A model generated the notes under the pieces. The model made no database searches, had not been told where the DNA came from, and saw only the letters and a program-made list of their open reading frames with translations. A DNA stretch of 64,000 nt from JAPHSX01 sp041554195 (GTDB taxonomy: Bacteria; Pseudomonadota; Gammaproteobacteria; Thiohalomonadales; Thiohalomonadaceae), in assembly GCA_041554195.1 (NCBI GenBank), contig JBFFMJ010000007.1, forward strand, positions 62,001 through 126,000, given 5' to 3'. How positions within the stretch are numbered: the first letter of the stretch is position 1; each line of letters opens with the position of its first letter. Shown here one piece after another: positions 53,221-62,066 of this stretch. Position numbers and translations under genes: made by a program.

Positions 53221-53583
53221 ATGATTAAACGAATGATAATAGCCGTGGTAATTCTCTTTGCAGTATTACTATTCATGCTGCCGAAAACCGACGACGCCTC
53301 GAAAAAGAAAATGGCAAGCGCAGCGATGTTGATGTGCAGTAATGACTTCCGTAAAGCCGTGGCCGATCATCTACACAATATAAAAGAAGGCTTCCCTAAA
53401 TTCGACAATCGCTGCCCAGAATTAATTGCCAAGATAAGCGTGGACGATGAGGGAACAATCAATCTCATTGGTGCCAAACATGGTTTGCATATAGTGCTAA
53501 CACCGATTGAGGTGTCGACGGGTATTCGCTGGAGCTGTCATGGGCAACCGGCAGAGGCGATCACCAAGTTATGTAAGCCATAA
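53221..53583 (+). CDS. membrane-anchored protein with a pilin-like C-terminal domain
   Basis: A 120-residue protein. A single N-terminal membrane helix (MIKRMIIAVVILFAVLLFML) lacks the prepilin peptidase motif (no G/A-F-T-L-x-E). The C-terminal half reads GTINLIGAKHGLHIVLTPIE, then IRWSCHG and TKLCKP, a pattern like the C-terminal strand region and disulfide of type IV pilins (ltP ... g..W.C ... P..C). Four cysteines (MCSN, NRCP, WSCH, KLCK) could form two disulfides. A GTG at 53197 would add eight residues; the ATG is preferred as it starts the membrane segment. No pilus gene is adjacent. The family assignment is tentative. Confidence 0.65.
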   Translation: MIKRMIIAVVILFAVLLFMLPKTDDASKKKMASAAMLMCSNDFRKAVADHLHNIKEGFPKFDNRCPELIAKISVDDEGTINLIGAKHGLHIVLTPIEVSTGIRWSCHGQPAEAITKLCKP

Positions 53584-53710
53584 CAACGCTGTCATCCCTG
53601 GCAACGGTTAGAAATTAAGCTGTACTGTCGCAGTCGGCCCTCTCATTTCAAGATCAACTTCCGACTTACTATTGTCAACGGGGAGGTCTCCTTCTGCTCT
53701 CCTGCCACCC

Positions 53711-54745
53711 TCACTCTTTTATCAGCTGTTTCCGCAACGGCTTAAGTGATAACACGGCCAACAACACGGCGCTCCCCCACGCCAGCCATGTCGGCACCAG
53801 CTCTGAACCTTGACCCAGCTGCACGCTAATATCGATAGCCATGTTGCTGGCGATCACATCAGTGATCAACCCCAGCGAGATACTGGCAATGGTAATGCCC
53901 AACAGATAGGTCGCCAGCACGCTATTTCCCAGCTCTTTTTTTACCACCGCTAAAGTGGCGATGTTGGTGGCGGGACCTGCCAGCAGAAACACCAGCACGG
54001 TGCCGGGCGAGATACCCGCCAGCAATAGCGCGGCGGCAACGGGGGTGGAGGCGGTGGCGCAGATATACATAGGTATGCCGACCAGCAGCATGATTAACAT
54101 GGCGGGCAAACCACTGCCCCACTCGGCCAGTGCCTGAGCCGGGATAAAGGTCGCGACCAGTCCCGCCAGCACGATACCGATGGCAAGCCAGGGGGCGATG
54201 TCATCGAGTATTTCAGTAACGGCGTAGCGTAGCCCCTGTTGGCTCTTCTGCATTGGGCTAGTTGGTGCCGGTTCTGAGCTACATGCACCGGAGCAACAGC
54301 TGCTGCAGCTGGATGTCGCGGTGACGGGCTCGCTCTTCGGCTCTGGCAACACGCTGCTTAACAGGCCGGTAAAGATGGCGCTAAGAATCGCGGCAATGGG
54401 GCGCACGATAGTCATGAAGGGACCAAGCAGCGCATAACTGACGGCGAGGGAATCGGCCCCGGTCTCGGGGGTGGCGATGAGAAAAGAGACGGTGGCGCTG
54501 CGCGAGGCGCCGCCGCGATGCAGGCCGAGGGCGGCAGGTAACACGCCGCAGGAGCAGAGCGGCAGCGGCGCACCGATAAAGGCCGCCTTGGTTACCGGCC
54601 ACAACCCGCGCCCGCCAAGCCAGCGGGTGAGCATGGCATCCGGCACCCAGGCCTTGATCAACCCGGCAGCGATAAGTCCCAGCAACAACCAGGGGGCGGC
54701 ATCGAGATAAACCGCGAGGATATTGGCCGGGAGCTCGCTAATCAC
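53711..54745 (-). CDS. SO_0444-type Cu/Zn efflux permease (DUF318/ArsP_1)
   Basis: A 344-residue permease of the ArsP_1/DUF318 family with about eight membrane segments in two halves. Half one has the motif GAPLPLCSCGVLPAALGLHRGGAS; half two has GIPMYICATASTPVAAALLLAGISPG. A cytoplasmic or periplasmic loop between them is Cys-rich (SSCSSCCSGACSSE, about 146-160), likely binding metal. The SO_0444 group is annotated as Cu/Zn efflux. The start is GTG, overlapping the mlaC stop (GTGA), so the two are translationally coupled. Confidence 0.87.
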   Translation of the reverse strand: MISELPANILAVYLDAAPWLLLGLIAAGLIKAWVPDAMLTRWLGGRGLWPVTKAAFIGAPLPLCSCGVLPAALGLHRGGASRSATVSFLIATPETGADSLAVSYALLGPFMTIVRPIAAILSAIFTGLLSSVLPEPKSEPVTATSSCSSCCSGACSSEPAPTSPMQKSQQGLRYAVTEILDDIAPWLAIGIVLAGLVATFIPAQALAEWGSGLPAMLIMLLVGIPMYICATASTPVAAALLLAGISPGTVLVFLLAGPATNIATLAVVKKELGNSVLATYLLGITIASISLGLITDVIASNMAIDISVQLGQGSELVPTWLAWGSAVLLAVLSLKPLRKQLIKE

Positions 54746-55437
54746 TCCGCCTTTTCGCCCTCGGCCTGCTTATCGCGGGTGGCCTGCAGCAGCTCGGCAT
54801 TGCGCTGGGCGAGCCGCTCGATCAGCGGGTCCAGTCCGCCGCTACGCATTTCGGTGGCGAAGCTGCTGCGGTAGTTGCTTACCAGGCTGATGCCATCAAC
54901 ATTAACGTCGTACATCATCCACTTATCATCCTTCATAAACAGGCTAAAGCTGACCGGCACCCGTGGCCCGCCATTGGGCATGTGTACCTCGGCGCGGACG
55001 CGGGTCTTTTTGGTGCTCTCATCAGTTTCTACCGGGAGGTAGCTGATCAGGTTGTCGCTATCCTGCAGCAGCTCGCCCAGCTGTTTGGGGTCATCCAGGA
55101 TGGCCGAGACATAGAAACGCACCATCAGGTTCTTGAACTCATGGCTAAAGCGTTGACGCTGCTCCTCGCTGGCCGTGCGCCAGTATTTGCCCAGCACGTA
55201 GCGCGACATCACATCAAGGTCCACATGGGGCAGCAGCACCTGCTCCACCAGCTCAAACAGGTGCTCGTGTTTCTCATCGATCGCCGCCTGCTCTGTCTTG
55301 AGCACCGTCAGCAGCTCCTGCGTGACCCCCTCCAGCATCTGGTGCGGCGGGACGCTGGCCTGGGCCGAGGCCCCGAAAGCCGTGAGGCTTAACAGCAGTA
55401 GCACGTAGTGAAAGAGGCGCTTTATGTGGATATTCAT
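54742..55437 (-). CDS. mlaC: MlaC-like phospholipid-binding protein
   Basis: A 231-residue periplasmic protein of the MlaC/Ttg2D family, which shuttles phospholipids between the outer membrane and the MlaFEDB ABC complex. The signal peptide ends near SAQASVPP. Family blocks are LLPHVDLDVMSRYVLGKYWRTAS, FYVSAILDDP and WMMYDVNVDGISLVSNYRSSF. ATG 55437 is preferred because AGGA lies 9 bases before it; two ATGs overlap that site (55446, 55443). None of mlaA, mlaF, mlaE, mlaD or mlaB is near; instead a metal permease is coupled downstream. Confidence 0.88.
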   Translation of the reverse strand: MNIHIKRLFHYVLLLLSLTAFGASAQASVPPHQMLEGVTQELLTVLKTEQAAIDEKHEHLFELVEQVLLPHVDLDVMSRYVLGKYWRTASEEQRQRFSHEFKNLMVRFYVSAILDDPKQLGELLQDSDNLISYLPVETDESTKKTRVRAEVHMPNGGPRVPVSFSLFMKDDKWMMYDVNVDGISLVSNYRSSFATEMRSGGLDPLIERLAQRNAELLQATRDKQAEGEKAE

Positions 55438-55598
55438 ATTCATCATTCCTAACCCTTAACTTTATTGAGTCGATTCTGGCCAATCGTAGCGCACTTGGCA
55501 AAGGTGTTTTGACACCCCATCATGCTAGAATGCGAACTTGTGACCCGGTTCTCGGGTCTATCTGTAAACCTTGGACAGCCACTTTCCCGATTAGTTGT

Positions 55599-56921
55599 AT
55601 GAAGACGCCAGAACTCCTCGCCCCCGCCGGTAACCTGAAAAACCTGCGCTACGCAATTGCCTACGGTGCCGATGCGGTCTACGCCGGTATGCCCCGCTAC
55701 TCGCTACGGGTGCGCAATAATGATTTTGCGAGCCTAGAGCAGCTCAAGGTCGGCATCGACGAGGTGCATGCCGCCGGCAAGCAGTTCTTCCTCGCCACCA
55801 ATGTGCTACCGCACAATGCCAAGGTAAAGACCTTTCTGCGGGATATCGAGCCGGTGGTCGAGCTTAAGCCCGATGCGCTGATCATGGCCGATCCCGGCCT
55901 CATCATGATGGTGCGCGAGCGCTGGCCCGAGGTTGAGGTCCACCTCTCGGTACAGGCCAATACCGTCAACTACGCCAGCATCAAGTTCTGGCAGTCGATG
56001 GGGCTGAGCCGGGTGATCCTGTCGCGTGAGCTGTCGCTGGATGAGGTGGCGGAGATCCGCCAGGAGTGCCCCGATATGGAGCTGGAGGTCTTCGTCCACG
56101 GTGCGCTCTGCATCGCCTACTCCGGCCGCTGCCTGCTCTCGGGCTACTTCAACCACCGCGATGCCAATCAGGGCAGCTGCACCAACTCCTGTCGCTGGCA
56201 GTACGATGTGAAACCGGCCGAGGAGAACGAGACCGGCGATGTGGTAATGAAGGATTTGACCGCCTCCACTACAGGCAATGGCGAGCGCCATCAGGCCTCC
56301 GAGGGGGTCTACCTCATCACCGAGCACGAGCGCCCGGACTCACAAATGCCGATTGAGGAGGACGAACACGGCACCTACATCATGAACTCCAAGGATCTGC
56401 GTGCGGTGGAGCATGTGCAACGTTTGGTGGAGATCGGCGTAGATAGCCTCAAAATCGAGGGTCGCACCAAGTCTCACTACTATGCGGCGCGCACCGCCCA
56501 GGTCTATCGGCGTGCCATCGACGATGCGGTGGCGGGTCGCCCCTTTGATTACCGCCTGCTCGGTACCCTGGAGAACCTGGCCAACCGCGGCTACACCGAT
56601 GGCTTCTTCCAGCGCCACCACACCAAGGAGTACCAGAACTACATGAGCAACCACTCCGCCAGCCTGCAGCAGCAGTTCGTTGGCGAGGTGGAGAGCTACG
56701 ATGCCGAAAGTGGCATCGCGGTGATCGATGTGAAGAACAAGTTCGCCGTCGGCGACTCGATTGAGCTGATGACGCCACAGGGTAACCAGACGATTATCCT
56801 GGAGGCGATGACTGACGAAAAGGGTATTGCCATGGGTGAGGCCTTGGGTGGCGGCTATCGGGTAATGATTCCACTGCCACCGGGCAGTTACGACAAAGCG
56901 CTTATTGCAAAGAACTTGTAA
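55599..56921 (+). CDS. trhP: U32-family tRNA hydroxylation protein TrhP (YegQ)
   Basis: A 440-residue U32 peptidase-family protein matching E. coli YegQ/TrhP, which hydroxylates uridine-34 of certain tRNAs using prephenate as oxygen-related donor. The N-terminus MKTPELLAPAGNLKNLRYAIAYGADAVYAG and the U32 signature ELEVFVHGALCIAYSGRCLLSGYFNHRDANQGSCTNSCRW (in pieces, about 160-205) with Fe-S cysteines are present. The C-terminal DUF3656-like beta domain completes it. The ATG at 55599 matches the usual start; the upstream extension is shadow. It lies upstream of hemB (80 bases). Confidence 0.93.
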   Translation: MKTPELLAPAGNLKNLRYAIAYGADAVYAGMPRYSLRVRNNDFASLEQLKVGIDEVHAAGKQFFLATNVLPHNAKVKTFLRDIEPVVELKPDALIMADPGLIMMVRERWPEVEVHLSVQANTVNYASIKFWQSMGLSRVILSRELSLDEVAEIRQECPDMELEVFVHGALCIAYSGRCLLSGYFNHRDANQGSCTNSCRWQYDVKPAEENETGDVVMKDLTASTTGNGERHQASEGVYLITEHERPDSQMPIEEDEHGTYIMNSKDLRAVEHVQRLVEIGVDSLKIEGRTKSHYYAARTAQVYRRAIDDAVAGRPFDYRLLGTLENLANRGYTDGFFQRHHTKEYQNYMSNHSASLQQQFVGEVESYDAESGIAVIDVKNKFAVGDSIELMTPQGNQTIILEAMTDEKGIAMGEALGGGYRVMIPLPPGSYDKALIAKNL

Positions 56922-57001
56922 GCTTGCACCGGCTGTTACTGCGGGTTAGCCTTTCTCTCCAAACTAGAGCGTAACCCTATCTAATTAGTGAGACCCCCAG
57001 T

Positions 57002-58018
57002 ATGAGCCGTCCCGATTCCGGAATCAGTGCCTTTCCCCTCTCGCGTATGCGTCGCATGCGCCGCGACGACTTCTCGCGCCGTCTGATGCGCGAGAATGTG
57101 CTTACCGCCAATGACCTGATCTACCCGATGTTTATCCTGGAGGGCGAGCAGCAGCGCGAGTCCGTGCCCTCAATGCCAGGGGTTGAGCGGGTCTCTATCG
57201 ATCTGCTGCTGGAGCAGGCGCAGGAGCTGGTTGAACTGGGCATTCCGATGGTGGCGCTATTCCCGGTGACCCCGCAGCAGGCCAAGAGCCTGGATGCGGC
57301 AGAGGCCTACAACCCCGATGGCCTGGCACAACGTGCGGTACGTGCGCTGCGCGAGAACTTCCCTGAGCTGGGGGTGATGACCGATGTGGCGCTGGATCCC
57401 TTCACCATTCACGGTCAGGACGGTCTGCTGGATGAGAGCGGTTATGTGATGAATGACGAGACCACGGAGGTGCTGGTGCGACAGGCACTCTCCCATGCCG
57501 CCGCCGGGGCGCAGGTGGTCGCCCCCTCTGACATGATGGATGGGCGCATTGGTGCGATTCGTGAGGCGCTGGAGGCCGCCGATCACATCAATACCCGCAT
57601 CATGGCCTACTCGGCCAAGTATGCCTCCAGCTTCTATGGGCCATTCCGTGATGCGGTGGGCTCGGCTGATAACCTTGCTGGCGGCAACAAGTACACCTAT
57701 CAGATGGATCCGGCCAACTCGGACGAGGCACTGTGGGAGGTGGGGCTGGATCTAGCCGAGGGGGCCGATATGGTAATGGTGAAGCCCGGTATGCCCTACC
57801 TGGACATTGTGCGCCGGGTAAAGGATCAGTACGGTGCTCCCACTTACGCCTATCAGGTCTCCGGCGAGTACGCCATGCTCAAGGCCGCCGCGCAGAATGG
57901 CTGGCTGGAAGAGCAGGCTGTGGTGATGGAGTCGCTGCTCTCATTCAAGCGCGCCGGGGCTGACGGCATCCTCACCTACTTTGCAGTACAGGCCGCTAAG
58001 TGGTTGAAACAGGGTTAA
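57002..58018 (+). CDS. hemB: delta-aminolevulinic acid dehydratase (porphobilinogen synthase)
   Basis: A 338-residue enzyme that condenses two 5-aminolevulinate molecules to porphobilinogen for heme, siroheme and other tetrapyrroles. The two active-site lysines are in YSAKYASSFYGPFRDA and VMVKPGMPYLD. The metal region reads DVALDPFTIHGQDG without the Cys triad of the zinc class, so it is the Asp-rich magnesium-dependent type. Length is typical (about 330). It starts at ATG 57002, 80 bases after trhP. Confidence 0.96.
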   Translation: MSRPDSGISAFPLSRMRRMRRDDFSRRLMRENVLTANDLIYPMFILEGEQQRESVPSMPGVERVSIDLLLEQAQELVELGIPMVALFPVTPQQAKSLDAAEAYNPDGLAQRAVRALRENFPELGVMTDVALDPFTIHGQDGLLDESGYVMNDETTEVLVRQALSHAAAGAQVVAPSDMMDGRIGAIREALEAADHINTRIMAYSAKYASSFYGPFRDAVGSADNLAGGNKYTYQMDPANSDEALWEVGLDLAEGADMVMVKPGMPYLDIVRRVKDQYGAPTYAYQVSGEYAMLKAAAQNGWLEEQAVVMESLLSFKRAGADGILTYFAVQAAKWLKQG

Positions 58019-58115
58019 TTCCCCGCTCTTTTGTATCATAAAAGGCATAATTTCTGGGCCTCGCCTCCATAGCCCTCTATAATTCGCGAAATTCTAAAAG
58101 GACAGGAGCAATCCC

Positions 58116-58796
58116 ATGTCACGTAAGAGTCACATATTCAGTATGTTCGGCAAGTCGCCGGTCAGCCCGATGCAGAAGCACATGGCCGAGGTACAGGCCT
58201 GCGTCAATGAACTAATCCCTTTCTTTGAGGCCGCGCTGGCCAATGACTGGGAGAAGGCGGCGCAACTGCAGAAGGAGATCGCCCGCCTCGAGGGGGCTGC
58301 CGATGACCTTAAGCGTGAACTGCGGCTTAACCTGCCCAGCGGCCTGATGATGGCGATGTCGCGCCGCGACCTGCTGGAGACTCTCACCACCCAGGACAAG
58401 ATCGCCAACAAGGCGAAGGATATCGCCGGGCTGATGCTGGGCCGCAAGATGAGCTTCCCTAGTGAGATCGGTCCGCTAATGCTCGATTTCGTCAAATGCT
58501 GCGTTGACGCCTCTGCCCAGGCACAAACGGCCATTAACGAACTTGATGAGCTGGTTGAGACCGGTTTTCGTGGTCGTGAGGTCAATCTGGTCGAGTCTAT
58601 GATCACCCAGCTCGATGAGCTGGAAGGCAAGAGCGACAAGCTTCAGGTCGAGGTGCGTACCCAGATGTTTGCGATAGAAAAGGATCTATCGCCGGTTGAC
58701 GTGATGTTCTTCTACCGCATCGTTGAGTGGATCGGCGAGCTTGCCGACCAGGCCCAGCGTGTGGGTAGTCGTCTTGAAATCATGTTGGCCCGTTAA
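58116..58796 (+). CDS. DUF47 (PhoU-like) phosphate transport regulator
   Basis: A 226-residue, mostly helical cytoplasmic protein of the DUF47 family, structurally related to PhoU. Motifs are FGKSPVSPMQKHM, EIARLEGAADDLKRELRLNLP and LDELEGKSDKLQVEVRTQM. DUF47 proteins are usually encoded beside PiT transporters and modulate phosphate uptake. Here pit follows after 12 bases on the same strand. No clear Pho box is visible upstream. Confidence 0.92.
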   Translation: MSRKSHIFSMFGKSPVSPMQKHMAEVQACVNELIPFFEAALANDWEKAAQLQKEIARLEGAADDLKRELRLNLPSGLMMAMSRRDLLETLTTQDKIANKAKDIAGLMLGRKMSFPSEIGPLMLDFVKCCVDASAQAQTAINELDELVETGFRGREVNLVESMITQLDELEGKSDKLQVEVRTQMFAIEKDLSPVDVMFFYRIVEWIGELADQAQRVGSRLEIMLAR

Positions 58797-58808
58797 GAGG
58801 ATACTGTC

Positions 58809-60059
58809 GTGGAATACGCAACAATATTTATCGTACTCGCCTGTATCTTCGGCTTTTTCATGGCCTGGGGTGTGGGTGCCAACGACGTCGCCAACGCGAT
58901 GGGAACCTCGGTGGGTTCCAAGGCCGTCACCATCAAGCAGGCCTTTATTATTGCCGCTGTGTTTGAATTTGCCGGGGCCTATCTGGCCGGCGGTGAGGTG
59001 ACCAAGACCATCCGTAAGGGCATGATCGACGCGGAGATGCTCTCGGGCAGTCCCGAGCTGGTGGTCTACGGCATGATGGCCGCACTACTGGCCGCCGCTA
59101 TCTGGCTGCTGGTCGCCTCGCGTGCGGGCTGGCCGGTCTCTACCACCCACACCATCGTCGGCGCCATCGTCGGTTTTGCCGCCGTCGGTATCGGTTTTGA
59201 GGCGGTGGAGTGGGGCAAGGTTGGCACCATCGTCATGAGCTGGGTGATCTCCCCCGCCCTCTCCGGCATCATCGCCTACTGGCTCTTCGTCAGCGTGCAG
59301 CGGCTGATACTCGACACCCAGAATCCGCTGGAAAATGCCAAGAAATATGTGCCCTTCTATATCTTCCTGGTCGGCTTCATCATTGCCCTGGTGACCATGT
59401 TCAAGGGGCTTAAGCATGTCGGCCTGGACCTCGACATACAGACCAAGTACGGCGTGGCCGTCATCATCGGTATCGTCGTCATGATTATCGGCAAGGTATT
59501 AATCGGTCGCCTGAAGTTCGACCCCAGTGCCGACCGTGACTTTCACTTTGCCAATGTGGAGAAGGTGTTTGGTGTACTGATGATCTTCACCGCCTGCGCA
59601 ATGGCCTTTGCCCACGGCTCCAACGATGTGGCCAATGCGGTCGGTCCACTGGCTGCGGTAGTCGGCATCGCCGAGTCGGGTGAGGTGGCACAGAAGTCGG
59701 TGATGCCCGCCTGGATCCTGCTGCTGGGCGGTGTCGGTATTGTTATCGGCCTGGTTACCTACGGTCACAAGGTTATCGCCACCGTCGGTACCGGCATTAC
59801 CGAACTGACCCCCAGCCGTGGTTTTGCCGCCACCCTGGCCGCCGCCACTACTGTGGTCATCGCCTCGGGTACCGGCCTGCCGATCTCCACCACCCACACC
59901 CTGGTAGGGGCGGTATTGGGTGTCGGTCTGGCACGGGGTATCGCCTCACTTAACCTTAATGTGGTGCGCACCATCTTCCTCTCGTGGATCGTTACCCTAC
60001 CTGCCGGGGCGATCCTCGCCATCGGCTTCTTCTTCCTGTTTAAGGGAATTTTCTCCTAA
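58809..60059 (+). CDS. pit: PiT-family inorganic phosphate transporter
   Basis: A 416-residue membrane protein with about ten hydrophobic segments and two copies of the PiT signature: GANDVANAMGTSVGSKAVT (about 25-43) and GSNDVANAVGPLAAVVG (about 272-288). It imports phosphate with a cation, as a low-affinity system. The GTG start at 58809 has GAGGA 7 bases upstream, just after the DUF47 stop. A Rho-independent terminator follows 30 bases past its stop. Confidence 0.93.
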   Translation: MEYATIFIVLACIFGFFMAWGVGANDVANAMGTSVGSKAVTIKQAFIIAAVFEFAGAYLAGGEVTKTIRKGMIDAEMLSGSPELVVYGMMAALLAAAIWLLVASRAGWPVSTTHTIVGAIVGFAAVGIGFEAVEWGKVGTIVMSWVISPALSGIIAYWLFVSVQRLILDTQNPLENAKKYVPFYIFLVGFIIALVTMFKGLKHVGLDLDIQTKYGVAVIIGIVVMIIGKVLIGRLKFDPSADRDFHFANVEKVFGVLMIFTACAMAFAHGSNDVANAVGPLAAVVGIAESGEVAQKSVMPAWILLLGGVGIVIGLVTYGHKVIATVGTGITELTPSRGFAATLAAATTVVIASGTGLPISTTHTLVGAVLGVGLARGIASLNLNVVRTIFLSWIVTLPAGAILAIGFFFLFKGIFS

Positions 60060-60089
60060 GCGGACTAGCAGACATTTGCCGGACCATAG

Positions 60090-60113
60090 GCTCGCGTTTT
60101 TACGCGAGCTTTT
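60090..60113 (+). terminator. Rho-independent terminator after pit
   Basis: A perfect 7-base stem, GCTCGCG/CGCGAGC (60090-60096 with 60103-60109), with a TTTTTA loop and a TTTT tail. It ends the DUF47-pit transcript before aroE. Confidence 0.8.
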
Positions 60114-60170
60114 CATTTGTGCTTCGTATAATCTAGCGACGTCGTAACCCCCCTTTCTGTGGAGACCAAC

Positions 60171-61013
60171 ATGTCACACTCAGCCGACCGCTATGGCGTA
60201 ATGGGCAATCCCATCGGCCACAGTAAATCACCGATGATTCATACCCTGTTCGCCGAGCAGACCGGTCAGGCCTTAAATTATGAGGCGCTGCTGGTAGAGC
60301 TCAACACCTTTAACGAGGCGGTTGAGACCTTTCGTGCCGAGGGGGGGAAGGGACTGAATGTCACCGTCCCCTTTAAGCGTGATGCCTGGAAACAGGTCGA
60401 TGAGCGCAGCCCCGACGCCGAACTGGCCGGCGCGGTCAACACCATCGTGCTGCGCGAAGATGGCAGCCTGTTTGGCGACAACACCGATGGTAATGGCCTG
60501 GTGCGGGATATTCGCGATAACCTGGGGATCACTCTGGCGGGTAAGAAAATACTCATCCTCGGTGCCGGAGGCGCGGTACGTGGCGTGCTAGGCCCGATAC
60601 TGCAGGAGTCCCCCACGCTGGTGGTCATTGCCAACCGCACCCCGGTGCGGGCGCAGGAGCTTGCCGAAGCCTTTGAGCAGTATGGCAGCACCGAGGGGTG
60701 TGGTTTTGATGAGCTGGAGGGCTCCAGCTTCGACATCGTGATCAACGGTACCTCGGCCAGCCTTAAGGGTGAGGTGCCGCCGCTCCCCGATACCCTGCTG
60801 AACAAAGGGGCGCTCTGTTACGACATGATGTACGCCGCCAAGCCCACGGCCTTTATGGTGTGGGCCGATGATCACAGCAGTGAACACATCGCGGATGGTC
60901 TGGGGATGCTGGTGGAGCAGGCGGCGGAGTCGTTCCTGATCTGGCGTGGGGTAAAGCCGCAAACCGCCCCGGTGATCAAGGCGGTGCGGGAGAGCCTGAA
61001 CGCGGCGGCTTAA
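60171..61013 (+). CDS. aroE: shikimate dehydrogenase
   Basis: A 280-residue NADP-dependent enzyme that reduces 3-dehydroshikimate to shikimate in the chorismate pathway. GVMGNPIGHSKSPMIH, LNVTVPFKRDAW (active-site Lys), NTDGNG (Asp) and the Rossmann ILGAGGAVRGVL are diagnostic. ATG 60171 is preferred: GGAG lies 8 bases upstream, whereas a GTG at 60159 would contain that site. It converges with the RRM gene (12 bases between stops). Confidence 0.95.
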   Translation: MSHSADRYGVMGNPIGHSKSPMIHTLFAEQTGQALNYEALLVELNTFNEAVETFRAEGGKGLNVTVPFKRDAWKQVDERSPDAELAGAVNTIVLREDGSLFGDNTDGNGLVRDIRDNLGITLAGKKILILGAGGAVRGVLGPILQESPTLVVIANRTPVRAQELAEAFEQYGSTEGCGFDELEGSSFDIVINGTSASLKGEVPPLPDTLLNKGALCYDMMYAAKPTAFMVWADDHSSEHIADGLGMLVEQAAESFLIWRGVKPQTAPVIKAVRESLNAAA

Positions 61014-61025
61014 CCCCCCCGATTC

Positions 61026-61487
61026 TCAGTCCTTGCGGGCCACATTGGCATAGGCCTCAACCTTAAGCTGGTCGGCCTGTTCATCCAGGGTTTGCTTCTT
61101 CTCCTGGCCGGAGCTGGCGAGAATCTTCTCGAAATCATCCAGCGGTGCCACATAGGCCTTAAGGCGCCGGTCATTACGACGACGCTCGCCCGCCCGCCAC
61201 GGCTTGTCCCGCCAGTTCACGGCGCGGCGCTCATTGTTGTAGCTGCGATACTGGTATTCACGAATCACCAGCTCCTTGCCACGGTAGACCTGACCGGCAA
61301 ACTTCTCCATCATTTTCAACGCATACTTGTCACTGTCAAAGTCGGCCACTACATAACGTACAGTGATACCGTCCTCCAGCGTCTTCTCCTCAAAACGAAA
61401 CCTTGCCCTACTGCTAAAGCCCTTGAAGAAGGCGATCAACTCACCAATATTGGCCTTGGGTGGCAGGTTGCCGATAAACAGTTCCAT
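61026..61487 (-). CDS. RRM-domain RNA-binding protein
   Basis: A 153-residue protein with a single N-terminal RNA recognition motif. RNP2-like MELFIGNLP starts the domain, and an RNP1-like strand, VRYVVADFDSD, follows near residue 45. The remaining 65 residues are Arg-rich (YRSYNNERRAVNWRDKP, ERRRNDRRLKAYV) and then acidic. Such RRM proteins are common in proteobacteria and bind RNA without known specific targets. It is third on the minus strand after gor and the carbonic anhydrase (43 bases downstream of the latter), probably one transcript. Confidence 0.85.
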   Translation of the reverse strand: MELFIGNLPPKANIGELIAFFKGFSSRARFRFEEKTLEDGITVRYVVADFDSDKYALKMMEKFAGQVYRGKELVIREYQYRSYNNERRAVNWRDKPWRAGERRRNDRRLKAYVAPLDDFEKILASSGQEKKQTLDEQADQLKVEAYANVARKD

Positions 61488-61530
61488 TTACAGCTCCTTT
61501 TTTTCACATCAATTCAATGTAGCACTGGCT

Positions 61531-62055
61531 TTAACGATATTTATCCTTCAGGCGTACGTAGTGCTGTGCCGAGTAAGCTAGCCACTTCTCCTCCCGCTCG
61601 TTAAGAGCACGTGCCTTTTTCACCGGGGAGCCTACCCACAGATAGCCACCTTCCAGTCTCTTTCCCGGCGGCACCAGACTGCCCGCGGCGAGAAAAACCC
61701 CCTCCTCCAGCACCGCCCCATCAAGCACCGTGGCGCCCATACCAACCAGACAGCGATTGCCAATGGTGCAACCGTGCAGGGTGACATTATGACCAACGGT
61801 GACATCATCCCCGACGACCAGCGGGAAACCGCCGGGCTCGGCGGGGTGGTCGTGGGTCACGTGCAGTGCCGAACCGTCCTGAATACTGGTACGTTCGCCG
61901 ATGCGGATGGTATTTACATCACCACGCAATACCGCCATCGGCCAGATGGAACTATCAGCACCGATCGCCACATCACCGATCACCGCGGCCTGCTCATCGA
62001 CATAGGCGCTGTCGGCGACCTGCGGCGTGATCTGTTGGAATGGACGTATCGCCAT
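61531..62055 (-). CDS. gamma carbonic anhydrase-like protein
   Basis: A 174-residue left-handed beta-helix protein of the gamma-carbonic anhydrase family (YrdA/PaaY-like). Hexapeptide-repeat zinc ligands are visible in SALHVTHDHP and VGHNVTLHGC (three His). WPMAVLRGDVNTIRIG is the classic N-terminal block. The ATG at 62055 has AGGGG about 5 bases upstream. It follows the gor stop by 11 bases, so the two are coupled. Activity as a carbonic anhydrase is not assured in this subfamily. Confidence 0.9.
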   Translation of the reverse strand: MAIRPFQQITPQVADSAYVDEQAAVIGDVAIGADSSIWPMAVLRGDVNTIRIGERTSIQDGSALHVTHDHPAEPGGFPLVVGDDVTVGHNVTLHGCTIGNRCLVGMGATVLDGAVLEEGVFLAAGSLVPPGKRLEGGYLWVGSPVKKARALNEREEKWLAYSAQHYVRLKDKYR

Positions 62056-62066
62056 CACTCCCCTCC

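Noticed and set aside
53015..53221. Small minus-strand frame upstream of the pilin-like gene
   Set aside because: No ribosome site, no recognisable domain, and it occupies the likely promoter region of the neighbouring gene.
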